Assembly: GCF_007679965.1 (NCBI RefSeq)
Contig: NZ_VEHL01000008.1
Location: 124,001 to 188,000, forward strand
Direction: 5' to 3'
DNA length: 64,000 nt
Origin: Bordetella genomosp. 13
GTDB lineage: Bacteria; Pseudomonadota; Gammaproteobacteria; Burkholderiales; Burkholderiaceae_B
Shown one piece after another: positions 50,883 through 58,846 of the stretch. Positions within the stretch are counted from its first letter, which is position 1. Every line of letters begins with the position of its first letter. Both the position numbers and the translations under genes were made by a program. The notes beneath the pieces are model-generated. The model made no database searches. It was given only the letters and a program-made list of their open reading frames with translations, and had not been told where the DNA came from.

Positions 50883-52682
50883 GTGAATCTGGATTGGCAT
50901 GCGCAGCTCAGCGACAGCCTGTGGTGGCTGATGCGGGCGTTCTTCATCTCGGCCGCCGTCTCGGTGGCCATCGGCACGGTGCTGGTGCGCGCCACGCGGT
51001 GGGGCCGGCAGTTCTGGCGGCTGGCATGGCCCTATCTCACGCCGCGGCGTAGCGGGCGGCCGCTGCTCACGCTGGCGTCGCTGCTGCTGCTGGCCTTGTC
51101 CGGCGTGCGCCTGACCGTGCTGTTCTCCTTCTGGTACAACGGTTTCTACAGCGCGTTGCAGGCGCTGGATCGCGGTGCGTTCTGGACCTACCTGGGCATT
51201 TTCTCGGTGCTGGCCGCGATCCACGTGGGCCGCAGCCTGGTCGACAGCTACGTCGGCCAGCTGTTCGACATCCATTGGCGCACCTGGCTCAACCAGCGGC
51301 TGACCCACGACTGGCTCGAGGGCCGCGCGTATTACCGCAACCAGTTCGTGCAGCCGCCGGCCGACAACCCCGACCAGCGCATCGAGCTGGACATCGGCGA
51401 CTTCGTGGTCAGTTCCCGCTCGCTGGCCATCGGTGCCTTGAGCGCCTTGGTGTCGCTGGTCGAGTTCACCATGATCCTCTGGAACCTGTCCGCTCCGCTG
51501 GACATCGCCGGCGCCGAGCTTCCGCGCGCCATGGTGTTCATGGTGTACCTGTACGTCATCGCCGCCACGCTGCTGGCGTTCCGCATCGGCCGGCCCTTGA
51601 TCGCCCTCAACTTCCTCAGCGAGCGCCTGTCCGCCAACTTCCGCTATGCGCTGGTGCGGCTGCGCGAGAACGCCGAGAACGTGGCGTTCTACCAGGGCGA
51701 ACGCGCCGAGGGCGGCACGCTGTGGACGCGCTTCTCGGCCTACATCGCCAATCTGTGGGCCATCGTGTATCGCGGCCTGAAGCTCGACGGCTTCAACCTG
51801 GCCATCAGTCAGGTCGCGGTGGTGTTTCCGTTCCTGCTGCAGGCGCCGCGATTCTTCGCGGGCGCCATCAAGCTGGGCGACGTGGTGCAGACCTCGCAGG
51901 CCTTCGGCCAGGTGCAGGACGCGCTGTCCTTCTTCCGCACGTCGTACGACACCTTCGCGACCTATCGCGCCACGCTGGAGCGCCTGGACGGGTTCATGGA
52001 TGCCAACGCGGCGGCCCGCGCGCTGCCCGCCGTGGATACCGTGCCGGCCGAGGAGGGACTACGCATCGACGGGCTGGACGTGCGGCGGCCGGACGGCGGC
52101 GTCCTGCTGGCCGGGCTGCGGCTGCAGTTGCCGCAAGGGCAGGCGCTGCTGATCAAGGGGCCGTCCGGCAGCGGCAAGACCACCTTGCTGCGCGCGGTGG
52201 CCGGGCTGTGGCCCTACGCGCGCGGCCAGGTCAGCCGCCCCGACGGGCAGCGGGCGCTGTTCCTGTCGCAGCGGCCTTATCTGCCGCTGGGCGCGCTGCG
52301 CGTGGCAGTGGCCTATCCCTGCGTGTGCACGCCCGCGGACGACGCGCGGCTGCAGGATGTCCTGCGGCGCGCCAGCCTCGGCCACCTGGCCGCGCAGCTC
52401 GACCGCGTCGACGACTGGTCGCGCGTGCTGTCGCTGGGCGAGCAGCAGCGCGTGGCGTTCGCCCGCGTGCTGTTCAACCGGCCGCGCATCGTGTTCCTGG
52501 ACGAGGCCACGTCCGCGCTGGACGAAGGCCTGGAGCACGCCATGTACCAGGAACTGCGCGCCATGCTGGCGGATTGCGCCATCGTCAGCGTCGGGCATCG
52601 CGGCACGCTGGATGCGTTCCACGATGCCTGCCTGCGGCTGGATGGCAGCGGCGGCTGGCGCAGCGAGGCGCTGCGCGGCTGA
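50883..52682 (+). CDS. ABC transporter ATPase-permease fusion, BacA/SbmA- and YddA-like
   Basis: A 599-residue fusion protein from a GTG start. Residues 1-330 form the ABC_membrane_2/SbmA-BacA-like membrane domain (FWYNGFYSALQALDRGAFW, RTWLNQRLTHDWLEGRAYYR, NPDQRIELDI). Residues 380-590 are the ATPase, with Walker A GPSGSGKTT, signature LSLGEQQRVAFARVL and Walker B RIVFLDEATSALDEG. Relatives import peptides, vitamin B12 analogues or very-long-chain fatty acids; the cargo is unknown here. Confidence 0.92.
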   Translation: MNLDWHAQLSDSLWWLMRAFFISAAVSVAIGTVLVRATRWGRQFWRLAWPYLTPRRSGRPLLTLASLLLLALSGVRLTVLFSFWYNGFYSALQALDRGAFWTYLGIFSVLAAIHVGRSLVDSYVGQLFDIHWRTWLNQRLTHDWLEGRAYYRNQFVQPPADNPDQRIELDIGDFVVSSRSLAIGALSALVSLVEFTMILWNLSAPLDIAGAELPRAMVFMVYLYVIAATLLAFRIGRPLIALNFLSERLSANFRYALVRLRENAENVAFYQGERAEGGTLWTRFSAYIANLWAIVYRGLKLDGFNLAISQVAVVFPFLLQAPRFFAGAIKLGDVVQTSQAFGQVQDALSFFRTSYDTFATYRATLERLDGFMDANAAARALPAVDTVPAEEGLRIDGLDVRRPDGGVLLAGLRLQLPQGQALLIKGPSGSGKTTLLRAVAGLWPYARGQVSRPDGQRALFLSQRPYLPLGALRVAVAYPCVCTPADDARLQDVLRRASLGHLAAQLDRVDDWSRVLSLGEQQRVAFARVLFNRPRIVFLDEATSALDEGLEHAMYQELRAMLADCAIVSVGHRGTLDAFHDACLRLDGSGGWRSEALRG

Positions 52683-52696
52683 GCGGGACGGCCCGG

Positions 52697-53500
52697 TCAG
52701 GTTCCGACGCGCAGCGCGCCGGTCAGCTTGCGCAGCGCGGACACCACGCTTTGCGCGGTGATGCGGCCGGTCTTGGGGTTTTCCGACGGGATGTTCTGGA
52801 TTTCCATCGAGAACGTGGCCGAGTCGGAGTCGACTTCCACGCGGTGGATGTTGCGCGTGACGCCGGGGTCGGCCCAGATTTCCAGCGTGGTGCGGTCCGG
52901 CCCGATGCCGGCCAGCGACACGCTGACGGCCACGTTCAGGTTGGCCGGGAAGCCGATGGCGGCATCGCGCGGCGTGCCGCGGAAGATCAGCGTGGGCTCG
53001 GTGATCTTGCTCACGTCGATGCCGTGCGTCTCCAGATAGGGCGCGCCCAGCAGGCCGCGCGGCGGCTTGCGCGTGATCATGGTGACCGAGTGGATGGTGC
53101 CTTCGGCCGCGGCCGTGATGGCGTCCAGGCCCAGGATGGCGCCCGAGGGCACGATGATCTGCCCGCCGTGCGCGGCGGCCAGTTCGATCAGGTCGTCGTT
53201 GCGCAGCAGCGCGCCGGAACTGAGCACCACCAGCTTCTTGCCTGCGCGCAGCACGGGCTCGGACAGTTCCCGGATGACGGCCGCGGGCGCGCACTCGACC
53301 ACCACGTCGCAGCGCTCGGCCAGGCCGGACAGCGTGGTCCATTCGGGGGCAGCGCCCTGCCACGCGGCGGCGGGCGGGTTCCGCGGATCGCGCACGGCGA
53401 TGGCGGCCAGCGTCAGGCCGGGCACGCCGGCATCCAACACGCGCGCCACGGCCTGGCCGATGGCGCCGAAACCCGCGATGCCGACTCGATAGTGATTCAT
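52697..53500 (-). CDS. L-aspartate dehydrogenase (NadX-like)
   Basis: A 267-residue NAD(P)-dependent dehydrogenase. GIAGFGAIGQAVA (residues 7-19) is the nucleotide-binding loop; VVECAPAAVIRELSEPVL, LSSGALL, IIVPSGAILGLDAI and FPANLNVAVSVSLAGIG are the conserved blocks of aspartate dehydrogenases, with the His of the active site in IHRVEVDS. These enzymes turn aspartate into iminoaspartate, which feeds NAD synthesis in some bacteria. The ATG at 53500 gives the usual MNHYRVGIAG start. It is the last gene of a Bug-LysR-dehydrogenase unit, so here it is more likely catabolic. Confidence 0.88.
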   Translation of the reverse strand: MNHYRVGIAGFGAIGQAVARVLDAGVPGLTLAAIAVRDPRNPPAAAWQGAAPEWTTLSGLAERCDVVVECAPAAVIRELSEPVLRAGKKLVVLSSGALLRNDDLIELAAAHGGQIIVPSGAILGLDAITAAAEGTIHSVTMITRKPPRGLLGAPYLETHGIDVSKITEPTLIFRGTPRDAAIGFPANLNVAVSVSLAGIGPDRTTLEIWADPGVTRNIHRVEVDSDSATFSMEIQNIPSENPKTGRITAQSVVSALRKLTGALRVGT

Positions 53501-53543
53501 GCTGCCGTATGTCCTGTTCAAGAGAGGGATTGAAGGCCCGATG

Positions 53544-54638
53544 CTAGGGCAGCGCGGCGGTCCCGGCAAACGATTCGTTCTGGGGCGTGCCATGAGCCGG
53601 GCTAATGGGTGCGTTGGCGCTCGATGCGTCGGCGCCCGCTGCGCCGGGGCCCGATGCCGTGGCGCCCGGCGTGCCCGCGCCGCCGCAGGCCGCGGCCTCG
53701 CGCAGCACCCAGTTGCGGAAGGCCGTGATGGCGGCCCGCTCGGCCCAGGCCCCGTGCGTCAGCAGGTAATACTCGCCGGCGCTCTTGGGCGCCTGCTCGG
53801 GCCGCCAGGGCACCACCAGTTCGTTGCGGCCGGGATAGCCGTCGATCAGCACCTCCGGGATCAGTGCGACGCCCTTGTGCTCCTGCGCGGCGCGCAGCGC
53901 GATGTAGAAGTGGCCGTAGTCGGGGCAATTGCGCTGCGGCGGCAGGACCGCGCCCAGGGCATTGAGCCAGTCGCGCCACGCATGCGGGCGGCTGGCCGTG
54001 TGGATCAGGGGAAAGGCCAGCAGCTCGTCCAGCGTGCCGATCGGGCCGCCCTGGTCCAGCAGCCGCCGCGACATCACCGGCACCAGCACGTCGTCGAACA
54101 GGTAGTCGGCGCAGATGCCGTCCCAGCGCTGCACCAGCGTCAGGTCGATGCCGGGCAGGTGGCGCGGATAGCGGCGGCCGGCCAGCGGCCCCACGCGCAG
54201 CGCGACGTCCACGCCGTCGGCCTGCATGTCCAGCGGCCGGATGTCCGACACCACGCGCACCTCGATGTGGCGGTGCGCCGCGGTGAAGTCGGCCAGGCGA
54301 GGCATCAGCCACAGCTGCCCGATGGTGGGCAGCGTGTTGACGATGAGGATCTCGCTACGGTCGCGGCTCAGCAGGCGGCTGGTGGCGTCTTCCAGGTCGG
54401 CCAGCAGGCGCCGGCAGGCTTCGTAGTACTGCACGCCGGCCTGCGTCAGTTCGACCCTGCGCGACTGGCGCGCGAACAGCTTCTTGCCCAGGAAGGATTC
54501 GAGCTTGCGCACCTGCAGGCTGACCGCGCCCTGCGTGACGGCCAGTTCCTCGGCGGCCAGCGTGAAAGAGCGGTGGCGGGCCGCCGCCTCGAACGAACGG
54601 ACCGACGACAGGGGCGGCAGGTTGCGCGAGACGGCCAT
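53544..54638 (-). CDS. LysR-family regulator (GcvA-like) with a C-terminal low-complexity tail
   Basis: A 364-residue LysR regulator of the GcvA/AmpR group: LPPLSSVRSFEAAARHRSFTLAAEELAVTQGAVSLQVRKLE is the HTH, and LARQSRRVELTQAG plus the effector domain with CPDYGHFYIALRAAQEHKGVALIPEVL follow. The last 45 or so residues are Ala/Gly/Pro/Ser-rich and not part of the fold (GGAGTPGATASGPGAAGAD and so on), which makes it longer than the usual 300. It starts 15 bp after the Bug gene and ends 43 bp before the dehydrogenase gene. Confidence 0.92.
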   Translation of the reverse strand: MAVSRNLPPLSSVRSFEAAARHRSFTLAAEELAVTQGAVSLQVRKLESFLGKKLFARQSRRVELTQAGVQYYEACRRLLADLEDATSRLLSRDRSEILIVNTLPTIGQLWLMPRLADFTAAHRHIEVRVVSDIRPLDMQADGVDVALRVGPLAGRRYPRHLPGIDLTLVQRWDGICADYLFDDVLVPVMSRRLLDQGGPIGTLDELLAFPLIHTASRPHAWRDWLNALGAVLPPQRNCPDYGHFYIALRAAQEHKGVALIPEVLIDGYPGRNELVVPWRPEQAPKSAGEYYLLTHGAWAERAAITAFRNWVLREAAACGGAGTPGATASGPGAAGADASSANAPISPAHGTPQNESFAGTAALP

Positions 54639-54653
54639 GGGCAGGCTCCGGGG

Positions 54654-55634
54654 CTATTGCACCTGGATGCCGGCCTGTTTGATGACGTCGGCCCAGGTCT
54701 GGTTTTCGGACTGGACGTAGCGGGTGAAGGCGTCGCGCGCCTGCGGCAGGGGATCGATGCCGCGCGCGCGGAAGTCGGCTTGCAGGGCGGGATCGGCCAG
54801 CGCCGCGGCCAGTGCATCGCCCAGGCGGGACACCACGGCGGCAGGCGTGCCCGCGGGCACGAACAGGCCGAACCACGTGCTGGCATTGTAGTCGAGGCCC
54901 AGTTCCTTCAGCGTCGGCACGTCGGGCAGCAGCGGCGAGCGCGTGTCGGTGGTGATGGCCAGTGGGCGCACGCGGCCTCCCTGCACGCTGGCCAGCGTGG
55001 TGGGCAGGGGGTCGACCATCAGGTCGATCTGGCCGCCGATGAGATCCGTCATGGCGGGCGCGCCGCCGCGATAGGGCACGTGCATGAAATGCGTGCGCGC
55101 GCGCTGGTTCAGCAGTTCGGCCTGCACGTGATGGCTGGTGCCCGCGCCCGCCGAGCCGTAGGTCAGCATGCCCGGTTTGGCCTGGTCCGCCGCCACCAGG
55201 TCGCTCCATTGCCGGTACTTCGATTGCTGGGACACGATGACGACGCTGGGCACCGAGGCGATGCCGCCCACCGCGATCAGGTCGCGCGCCACGTCGTAGC
55301 CCACGTCCTTGTACAGGTGCGGCGCCACGGCCACGGTGCTGGCCGCGCCCAGCAGCACGGTGTAGCCGTCGGCCGGGCTGCGCACGGCGCTGACGGTGCC
55401 GATGGTGCCGCCCGCGCCGGGCTTGTTCTCGACGACCAGGTCGCCGCCCAGTTTCTCCCCCAGCGTCTTGAACAGCACACGGCCCACGGTGTCGTTGATG
55501 CCGCCCGCCGGAAAGGGCACCACGGCGCGGATCTGCCGCGCGGGATAGGCCTGCTGCGCGAGCGCGCAGGCCGCGGGCGCGAGCCCGGTCGTCAGTACGG
55601 CAAGGCAAAGCGCGAGGCGAGGCAGGACACGCAT
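54654..55634 (-). CDS. Bug-family receptor
   Basis: A 326-residue periplasmic receptor. The Sec signal is residues 1-26 (RVLPRLALCLAVLTTGLAPAA to ACALA), then QQAYPARQIRAVVPFPAGGINDTVGRVL. Family segments NKPGAGGTIGT, GSAGAGTSHHVQAELL, VPYRGGAPAMTDL and VPTLKELG are present. The ATG at 55634 is preferred over one 24 codons earlier that lacks a signal-like start. First gene of a leftward unit with LysR and aspartate dehydrogenase; the ligand is unknown, possibly aspartate-related. Confidence 0.92.
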   Translation of the reverse strand: MRVLPRLALCLAVLTTGLAPAACALAQQAYPARQIRAVVPFPAGGINDTVGRVLFKTLGEKLGGDLVVENKPGAGGTIGTVSAVRSPADGYTVLLGAASTVAVAPHLYKDVGYDVARDLIAVGGIASVPSVVIVSQQSKYRQWSDLVAADQAKPGMLTYGSAGAGTSHHVQAELLNQRARTHFMHVPYRGGAPAMTDLIGGQIDLMVDPLPTTLASVQGGRVRPLAITTDTRSPLLPDVPTLKELGLDYNASTWFGLFVPAGTPAAVVSRLGDALAAALADPALQADFRARGIDPLPQARDAFTRYVQSENQTWADVIKQAGIQVQ

Positions 55635-55700
55635 GGCAGGATTTCCGCGATAGGGCGCACGGGGCGCGATGCCTGCGAGTCTAGGAGCGCGCCACGGGGG

Positions 55701-55720
55701 CCACAAACGATTATTTGTGG
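55701..55720. promoter_or_regulatory. Inverted repeat upstream of the Bug-LysR-dehydrogenase unit
   Basis: CCACAAA-CGATTA-TTTGTGG, perfect 7-bp arms with a 6-bp spacer, 67 bp before the Bug start. The symmetry fits the LysR regulator encoded second in the unit. Role inferred. Confidence 0.6.
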
Positions 55721-55866
55721 ATCATGTATTAGTAAATCTCGTGCACCGGATTGATGCGGCGCACCATCCCGGCGCCGGCGCGCGGTGAATGCCAGCCCTG
55801 CGGGGGAGGCGGTGCGCAGGGCTGCCCGCTGGACGGTCGGCGCCGCGCTCCGCAATGGGGCAGTCT

Positions 55867-56766
55867 TCAGGCCGCGTCGCGATGCGCCAGTTCGCGCATC
55901 AGCGCCACGGCATTGCTGACGGACTGCGAATGGCCGGCGCGGCGATAGGCCATGTCCATCTGCGCGTGCGGCGCGTCGCCCCGGATGGGGCGGTAGACCA
56001 CGCCCTCCGCGCCCATGTGGCGCATCGCGGCGGGCACCAGCGCCACGCCGATGCCCGCCGCCACCAGGCTGATGATGGACGCGATCTGTGGGCCCTCCTG
56101 CACGACGCGCGGCGTGAAACCGGCTCGCTGGCACGCGTCCATGATGGCGTCGTAGAGGCCCGCGCCGATGCTGCGCGGATACAGCACGAAGTCCTCCCGG
56201 GCCAGCGCCTGCATGGCCACCGCGCGGCGGCGGCACAGCGCGTGGTCGGGCGGCAGCGCCAGCAGCATGGGCTCGTCCAGCACGCGCTCGACGGTGAATT
56301 CAGCGTCGACCAGGTAGGGCGGCCTGACGAAGGCCACGTCCACGCTGCCGTCGCGCAGGTCGCGCAGCAGCGACACCGTCGTGCTTTCGCGCAGCTGGAT
56401 GCGCACGCCGGGATAGCGGTCACGGTAGGCGCGGATGGCGCGCGGCAGGTAGGGGTGGAACACGGCCGAGGCCGTGAAGCCCACGCTGATGGCGCCGCTT
56501 TCGCCGCGGCCCAGGCGGCGGGCGGTGTCGATGGCGCGCTCGGCGCTGGCCAGGATGGCGCGCGCATCGGCCAGGAACTGTTCGCCCGCTTCGGTCAGCG
56601 CGATGCCGCGCGGCAGGCGCAGGAACAGCGGGGTGCCCAGTTCGCGCTCGAGTTGCTGGATCTGCAGGCTGAGCGGCGGCTGGCCGATGCCCAGCCGGGC
56701 GGCCGCGCGGGTGAAGTGCAGCTCTTCGGCCACGGCGGTGAAGTAGCGCAGGTGGCGCAATTCCAT
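55867..56766 (-). CDS. LysR-family regulator (CatR/BenM-like)
   Basis: A 299-residue regulator. MELRHLRYFTAVAEELHFTRAAARLGIGQPPLSLQIQQLERELG is the HTH of the CbnR/CatR group; the effector domain follows (ISVGFTASAVFHPYLPRAIRAYR, VALVPAAMRHMG). It is divergent from an MFS gene at 56866, with a LysR-type box between them, so it most likely regulates that carrier. Confidence 0.94.
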   Translation of the reverse strand: MELRHLRYFTAVAEELHFTRAAARLGIGQPPLSLQIQQLERELGTPLFLRLPRGIALTEAGEQFLADARAILASAERAIDTARRLGRGESGAISVGFTASAVFHPYLPRAIRAYRDRYPGVRIQLRESTTVSLLRDLRDGSVDVAFVRPPYLVDAEFTVERVLDEPMLLALPPDHALCRRRAVAMQALAREDFVLYPRSIGAGLYDAIMDACQRAGFTPRVVQEGPQIASIISLVAAGIGVALVPAAMRHMGAEGVVYRPIRGDAPHAQMDMAYRRAGHSQSVSNAVALMRELAHRDAA

Positions 56767-56783
56767 TTTCTGAAGATATGGCG

Positions 56784-56797
56784 ATAGCGAGTTCTAT
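56784..56797. promoter_or_regulatory. LysR-type box between divergent LysR and MFS genes
   Basis: ATAG-CGAGTT-CTAT, a 14-bp dyad of LysR type, 18 bp before the LysR gene start (on -) and 69 bp before the MFS start. The flanks are AT-rich (TATATATTGG). It fits activation of the MFS gene and self-regulation. Confidence 0.6.
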
Positions 56798-56865
56798 ATA
56801 TTGGACAAATGCAGGGGCGGGGTCTATCTTTTTTCATCGTCATCCGCTTATCCGAGAGTTCCATC

Positions 56866-58149
56866 ATGTCCGCCCCTTCCGCCTCCCTCGCTTCCGCCCC
56901 CGCCGCGCAGGCCGGGCCGCAGGCGCCGCCGCAAGGTCATGCCCTGGCGCGAGGCAGCGCCGCGCTGCGGCGCGCGCAGTGGGCGCTGTTCGCCGCCGGC
57001 TTCGCCACCTTCGCCATGCTGTACTGCGTGCAGCCGCTGCTGCCGCTGTTCACCCAGTCCTTCGGCGTGTCGCCGGCGCAGAGCAGCCTGGTGCTGTCGT
57101 TCTGCACCGGCACGCTGGCGCTGTCGATCTTCCTGGTCGGGCTGTGGTCGCAGGCCCTGCCGCGCAAGCGCGTGATGGCCGCCTCGATGTTCGCCTCGGC
57201 CGTGCTGGCCACGGTGGCCGCAGCCGTGCCCGACTGGCATTCGCTGCTGTTGCTGCGCGCGCTGCAGGGCATCGCCATGGGCGGCCTGCCGGCCGTGGCG
57301 ATGGCCTACCTGGCGGAAGAGGTCGAGCCCGGCACGCTGGGCTACGCCATGGGCCTGTACATCAGCGGCAGCGCCTTTGGCGGGCTGTCTGGCCGCGTGG
57401 TCACGGGCACGGTGTCCGATCTGCTGGGCTGGCGTCATGCGCTGGGCGCCATGGGCCTGATCGGACTGGTGGCGGCGCTGCTGTTCGTCTGGCTGCTGCC
57501 GCCGTCGCGCCGCTTCGCCCCGCGCCGCGGCAATGCGCTGGCCGCCATGCGCGAAGGCCTGGCCACGCACCTGCGCAACGGGCCGTTGGTCGGCCTGTTC
57601 GCCATGGGCGGCCTGCTGATGGGCGCCTTCGTCACGGTCTATAACTACGTGGGGTTCCGCCTGATGCTGCCGCCGTTCTCGCTCAGCCAGACGCTGATCG
57701 GCGCGATCTTCGTGGTGTACCTGGTGGGCATCTTCTCGTCCACGCTGTTCGGCCGCCTGGCCGATCGCCATGGCCGCGGCCCGATGCTGTCGACCGCCAC
57801 GCTGCTGGCGCTGGCCGGCCTGCTGCTGACCCTGTTCGACAACCTGCCGATGGTGGTCGCGGGCATCGTGATCTTCACATTCGGCTTCTTCGCCGCCCAC
57901 GCGGTGGCCAGCGGCTGGGTCGGCCAGATGGCGCAAGGCTACAAGGCCCAGGCGGCGTCGCTGTACCTGCTGGTGTACTACGTGGGATCCAGCGTGCTGG
58001 GCGCACTGGGCGGGCACAGTTGGTCGGCGGGCGCCTGGATCGGCGTGACCGAGCTGGCGGGCGGCCTGCTGGTGGTGGCGCTGGCGACCAGCGCCTGGGT
58101 GAATCGCGGTGCGGCCCGCGCGCCGGTATCGTCCGCGGACCCGCGCTGA
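56866..58149 (+). CDS. MFS transporter (YnfM/arabinose-efflux-like)
   Basis: A 427-residue, twelve-helix carrier. An Ala/Pro-rich N-terminal stretch (about residues 1-35) is followed by LFAAGFATFAMLYCVQPLLPLFTQSFGVSPAQSSL, a YnfM-group opening; ALPRKRVMAAS is the loop motif and GRLADRHGRGPMLSTATL the second-half motif. GAGAG precedes the ATG at 56866; the longer start at 56809 lies inside the promoter region. Regulated in all likelihood by the divergent LysR protein. Function: export or uptake of an unknown organic compound. Confidence 0.92.
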   Translation: MSAPSASLASAPAAQAGPQAPPQGHALARGSAALRRAQWALFAAGFATFAMLYCVQPLLPLFTQSFGVSPAQSSLVLSFCTGTLALSIFLVGLWSQALPRKRVMAASMFASAVLATVAAAVPDWHSLLLLRALQGIAMGGLPAVAMAYLAEEVEPGTLGYAMGLYISGSAFGGLSGRVVTGTVSDLLGWRHALGAMGLIGLVAALLFVWLLPPSRRFAPRRGNALAAMREGLATHLRNGPLVGLFAMGGLLMGAFVTVYNYVGFRLMLPPFSLSQTLIGAIFVVYLVGIFSSTLFGRLADRHGRGPMLSTATLLALAGLLLTLFDNLPMVVAGIVIFTFGFFAAHAVASGWVGQMAQGYKAQAASLYLLVYYVGSSVLGALGGHSWSAGAWIGVTELAGGLLVVALATSAWVNRGAARAPVSSADPR

Positions 58150-58235
58150 GGCGGCGGGCCCGCCGGGATGAAGGATCGGCCGAGGGATGGCCGTCGCAAA
58201 TGCCTGGCCACTGACGGCTGGCCGTGGACCCCTTG

Positions 58236-58277
58236 GTCGCGGACGGCTAGTCGCGGACGGCTAGTCGCGGACGGCCA
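58236..58277 (+). repeat. Three tandem 14-bp units between convergent genes
   Basis: Units at 58236-58249, 58250-58263 and 58264-58277: GTCGCGGACGGCTA twice, then GTCGCGGACGGCCA. The flanks hold more degenerate relatives (CTGACGGCTGGCCGTGGAC, ACTAGTCGCCG). It lies between the MFS stop and the end of the YdcH-like gene. Confidence 0.9.
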
Positions 58278-58288
58278 GGCGTGGAAGA

Positions 58289-58501
58289 CTAGTCGCCGTC
58301 TCTCAGCTTCGCGTAGATGCGATCCTTGAGGTGCAGCTTTTCTTTCTTGAGTTTCTCGAGATCGAGCGACGAGCCCGTGGCCCGGCCGGTTTCGATGTTC
58401 TGGATCTGCTGGTCCAGCGCAGTGTGCTTGCGGCACATGCTGTCGAAATGCCGATCGTTGTTCTGGAGCGAGGACAGCCGCTGCTGAAACTCAGGGAACA
58501 T
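58289..58501 (-). CDS. YdcH/DUF465 small helical protein
   Basis: A 70-residue protein of the DUF465 family: FQQRLSSLQNNDRHFDSMCRKHTALDQQIQNIETG and LDLEKLKKEKLHLKDRIYAKLR form the family's two-helix coiled coil. Function unknown. AGGAGG-like sequence lies upstream of the start (CCAAGGAGGTGCACTT on the coding strand). A TATACT -10 stands 160 bp further up. Confidence 0.92.
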   Translation of the reverse strand: MFPEFQQRLSSLQNNDRHFDSMCRKHTALDQQIQNIETGRATGSSLDLEKLKKEKLHLKDRIYAKLRDGD

Positions 58502-58661
58502 AAGTGCACCTCCTTGGCGAAGAACATGCCACTGGCCGCGCCTTCGGTTGGCCGCATCGCGAGGATGCCGTCATGCCTGACATGGCCGGTGGCAAAAGGG
58601 CCGCCCGCCAGGATGGCGGACAGGCCAGTCGGAATTGCCGTTGCCTGGATAGCTCGTGTCC

Positions 58662-58667
58662 AGTATA
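58662..58667 (-). promoter_or_regulatory. Candidate -10 box for the YdcH-like gene
   Basis: TATACT on the minus strand, in GGCGATATACTGGACACG. A good -10 match in GC-rich surroundings; the -35 is not clear. About 160 bp upstream of the start codon. Confidence 0.45.
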
Positions 58668-58752
58668 TCGCCGCCTGAAAGGCCCGCCAGAGGGATATTC
58701 AGGTGAGCTGCGGCCCCTTTTTCCGCAAAAACGCCCCCTGGGGGGGCAGCAA

Positions 58753-58771
58753 GCCGAAGGCGCGGCGTGGG
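58753..58771. repeat. 19-bp dispersed intergenic motif, copy 2
   Basis: GCCGAAGGCGCGGCGTGGG, identical to 41712-41730. It follows a G-run dyad (CCCCCTGGGGGGG). Part of an intergenic element. Confidence 0.75.
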
Positions 58772-58803
58772 GACGCTTTCCACCGCACGGCCGTCCCAAT
58801 GCA

Positions 58804-58825
58804 AAAAGCCCCTCGCGGGGCTTTT
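58804..58825 (-). terminator. Intrinsic terminator of the kinase-like/receiver unit
   Basis: AAAAGCCCC-TCGC-GGGGCTTTT, a perfect 9-bp stem with a T-run on both strands. It lies 21 bases past the end of the kinase-like gene on the minus strand and is likely bidirectional. Confidence 0.85.
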
Positions 58826-58846
58826 CGGTTCCTGCGGAAGTCCGTC

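Larger units (their letters stand above)
58502..58803. other. Intergenic stretch before the YdcH-like gene
   Basis: No gene is seen in these 302 bases. They hold the leader and probable promoter of the YdcH-like gene (-10 at 58662-58667), a C8G-rich dyad (CCCCCTGGGGGGG near 58735-58747) and the second copy of the 19-bp dispersed motif (58753-58771). Confidence 0.6.

Noticed and set aside
58236..58277. A short CRISPR array
   Set aside because: The 14-bp units touch each other with no spacers and no cas genes are present.
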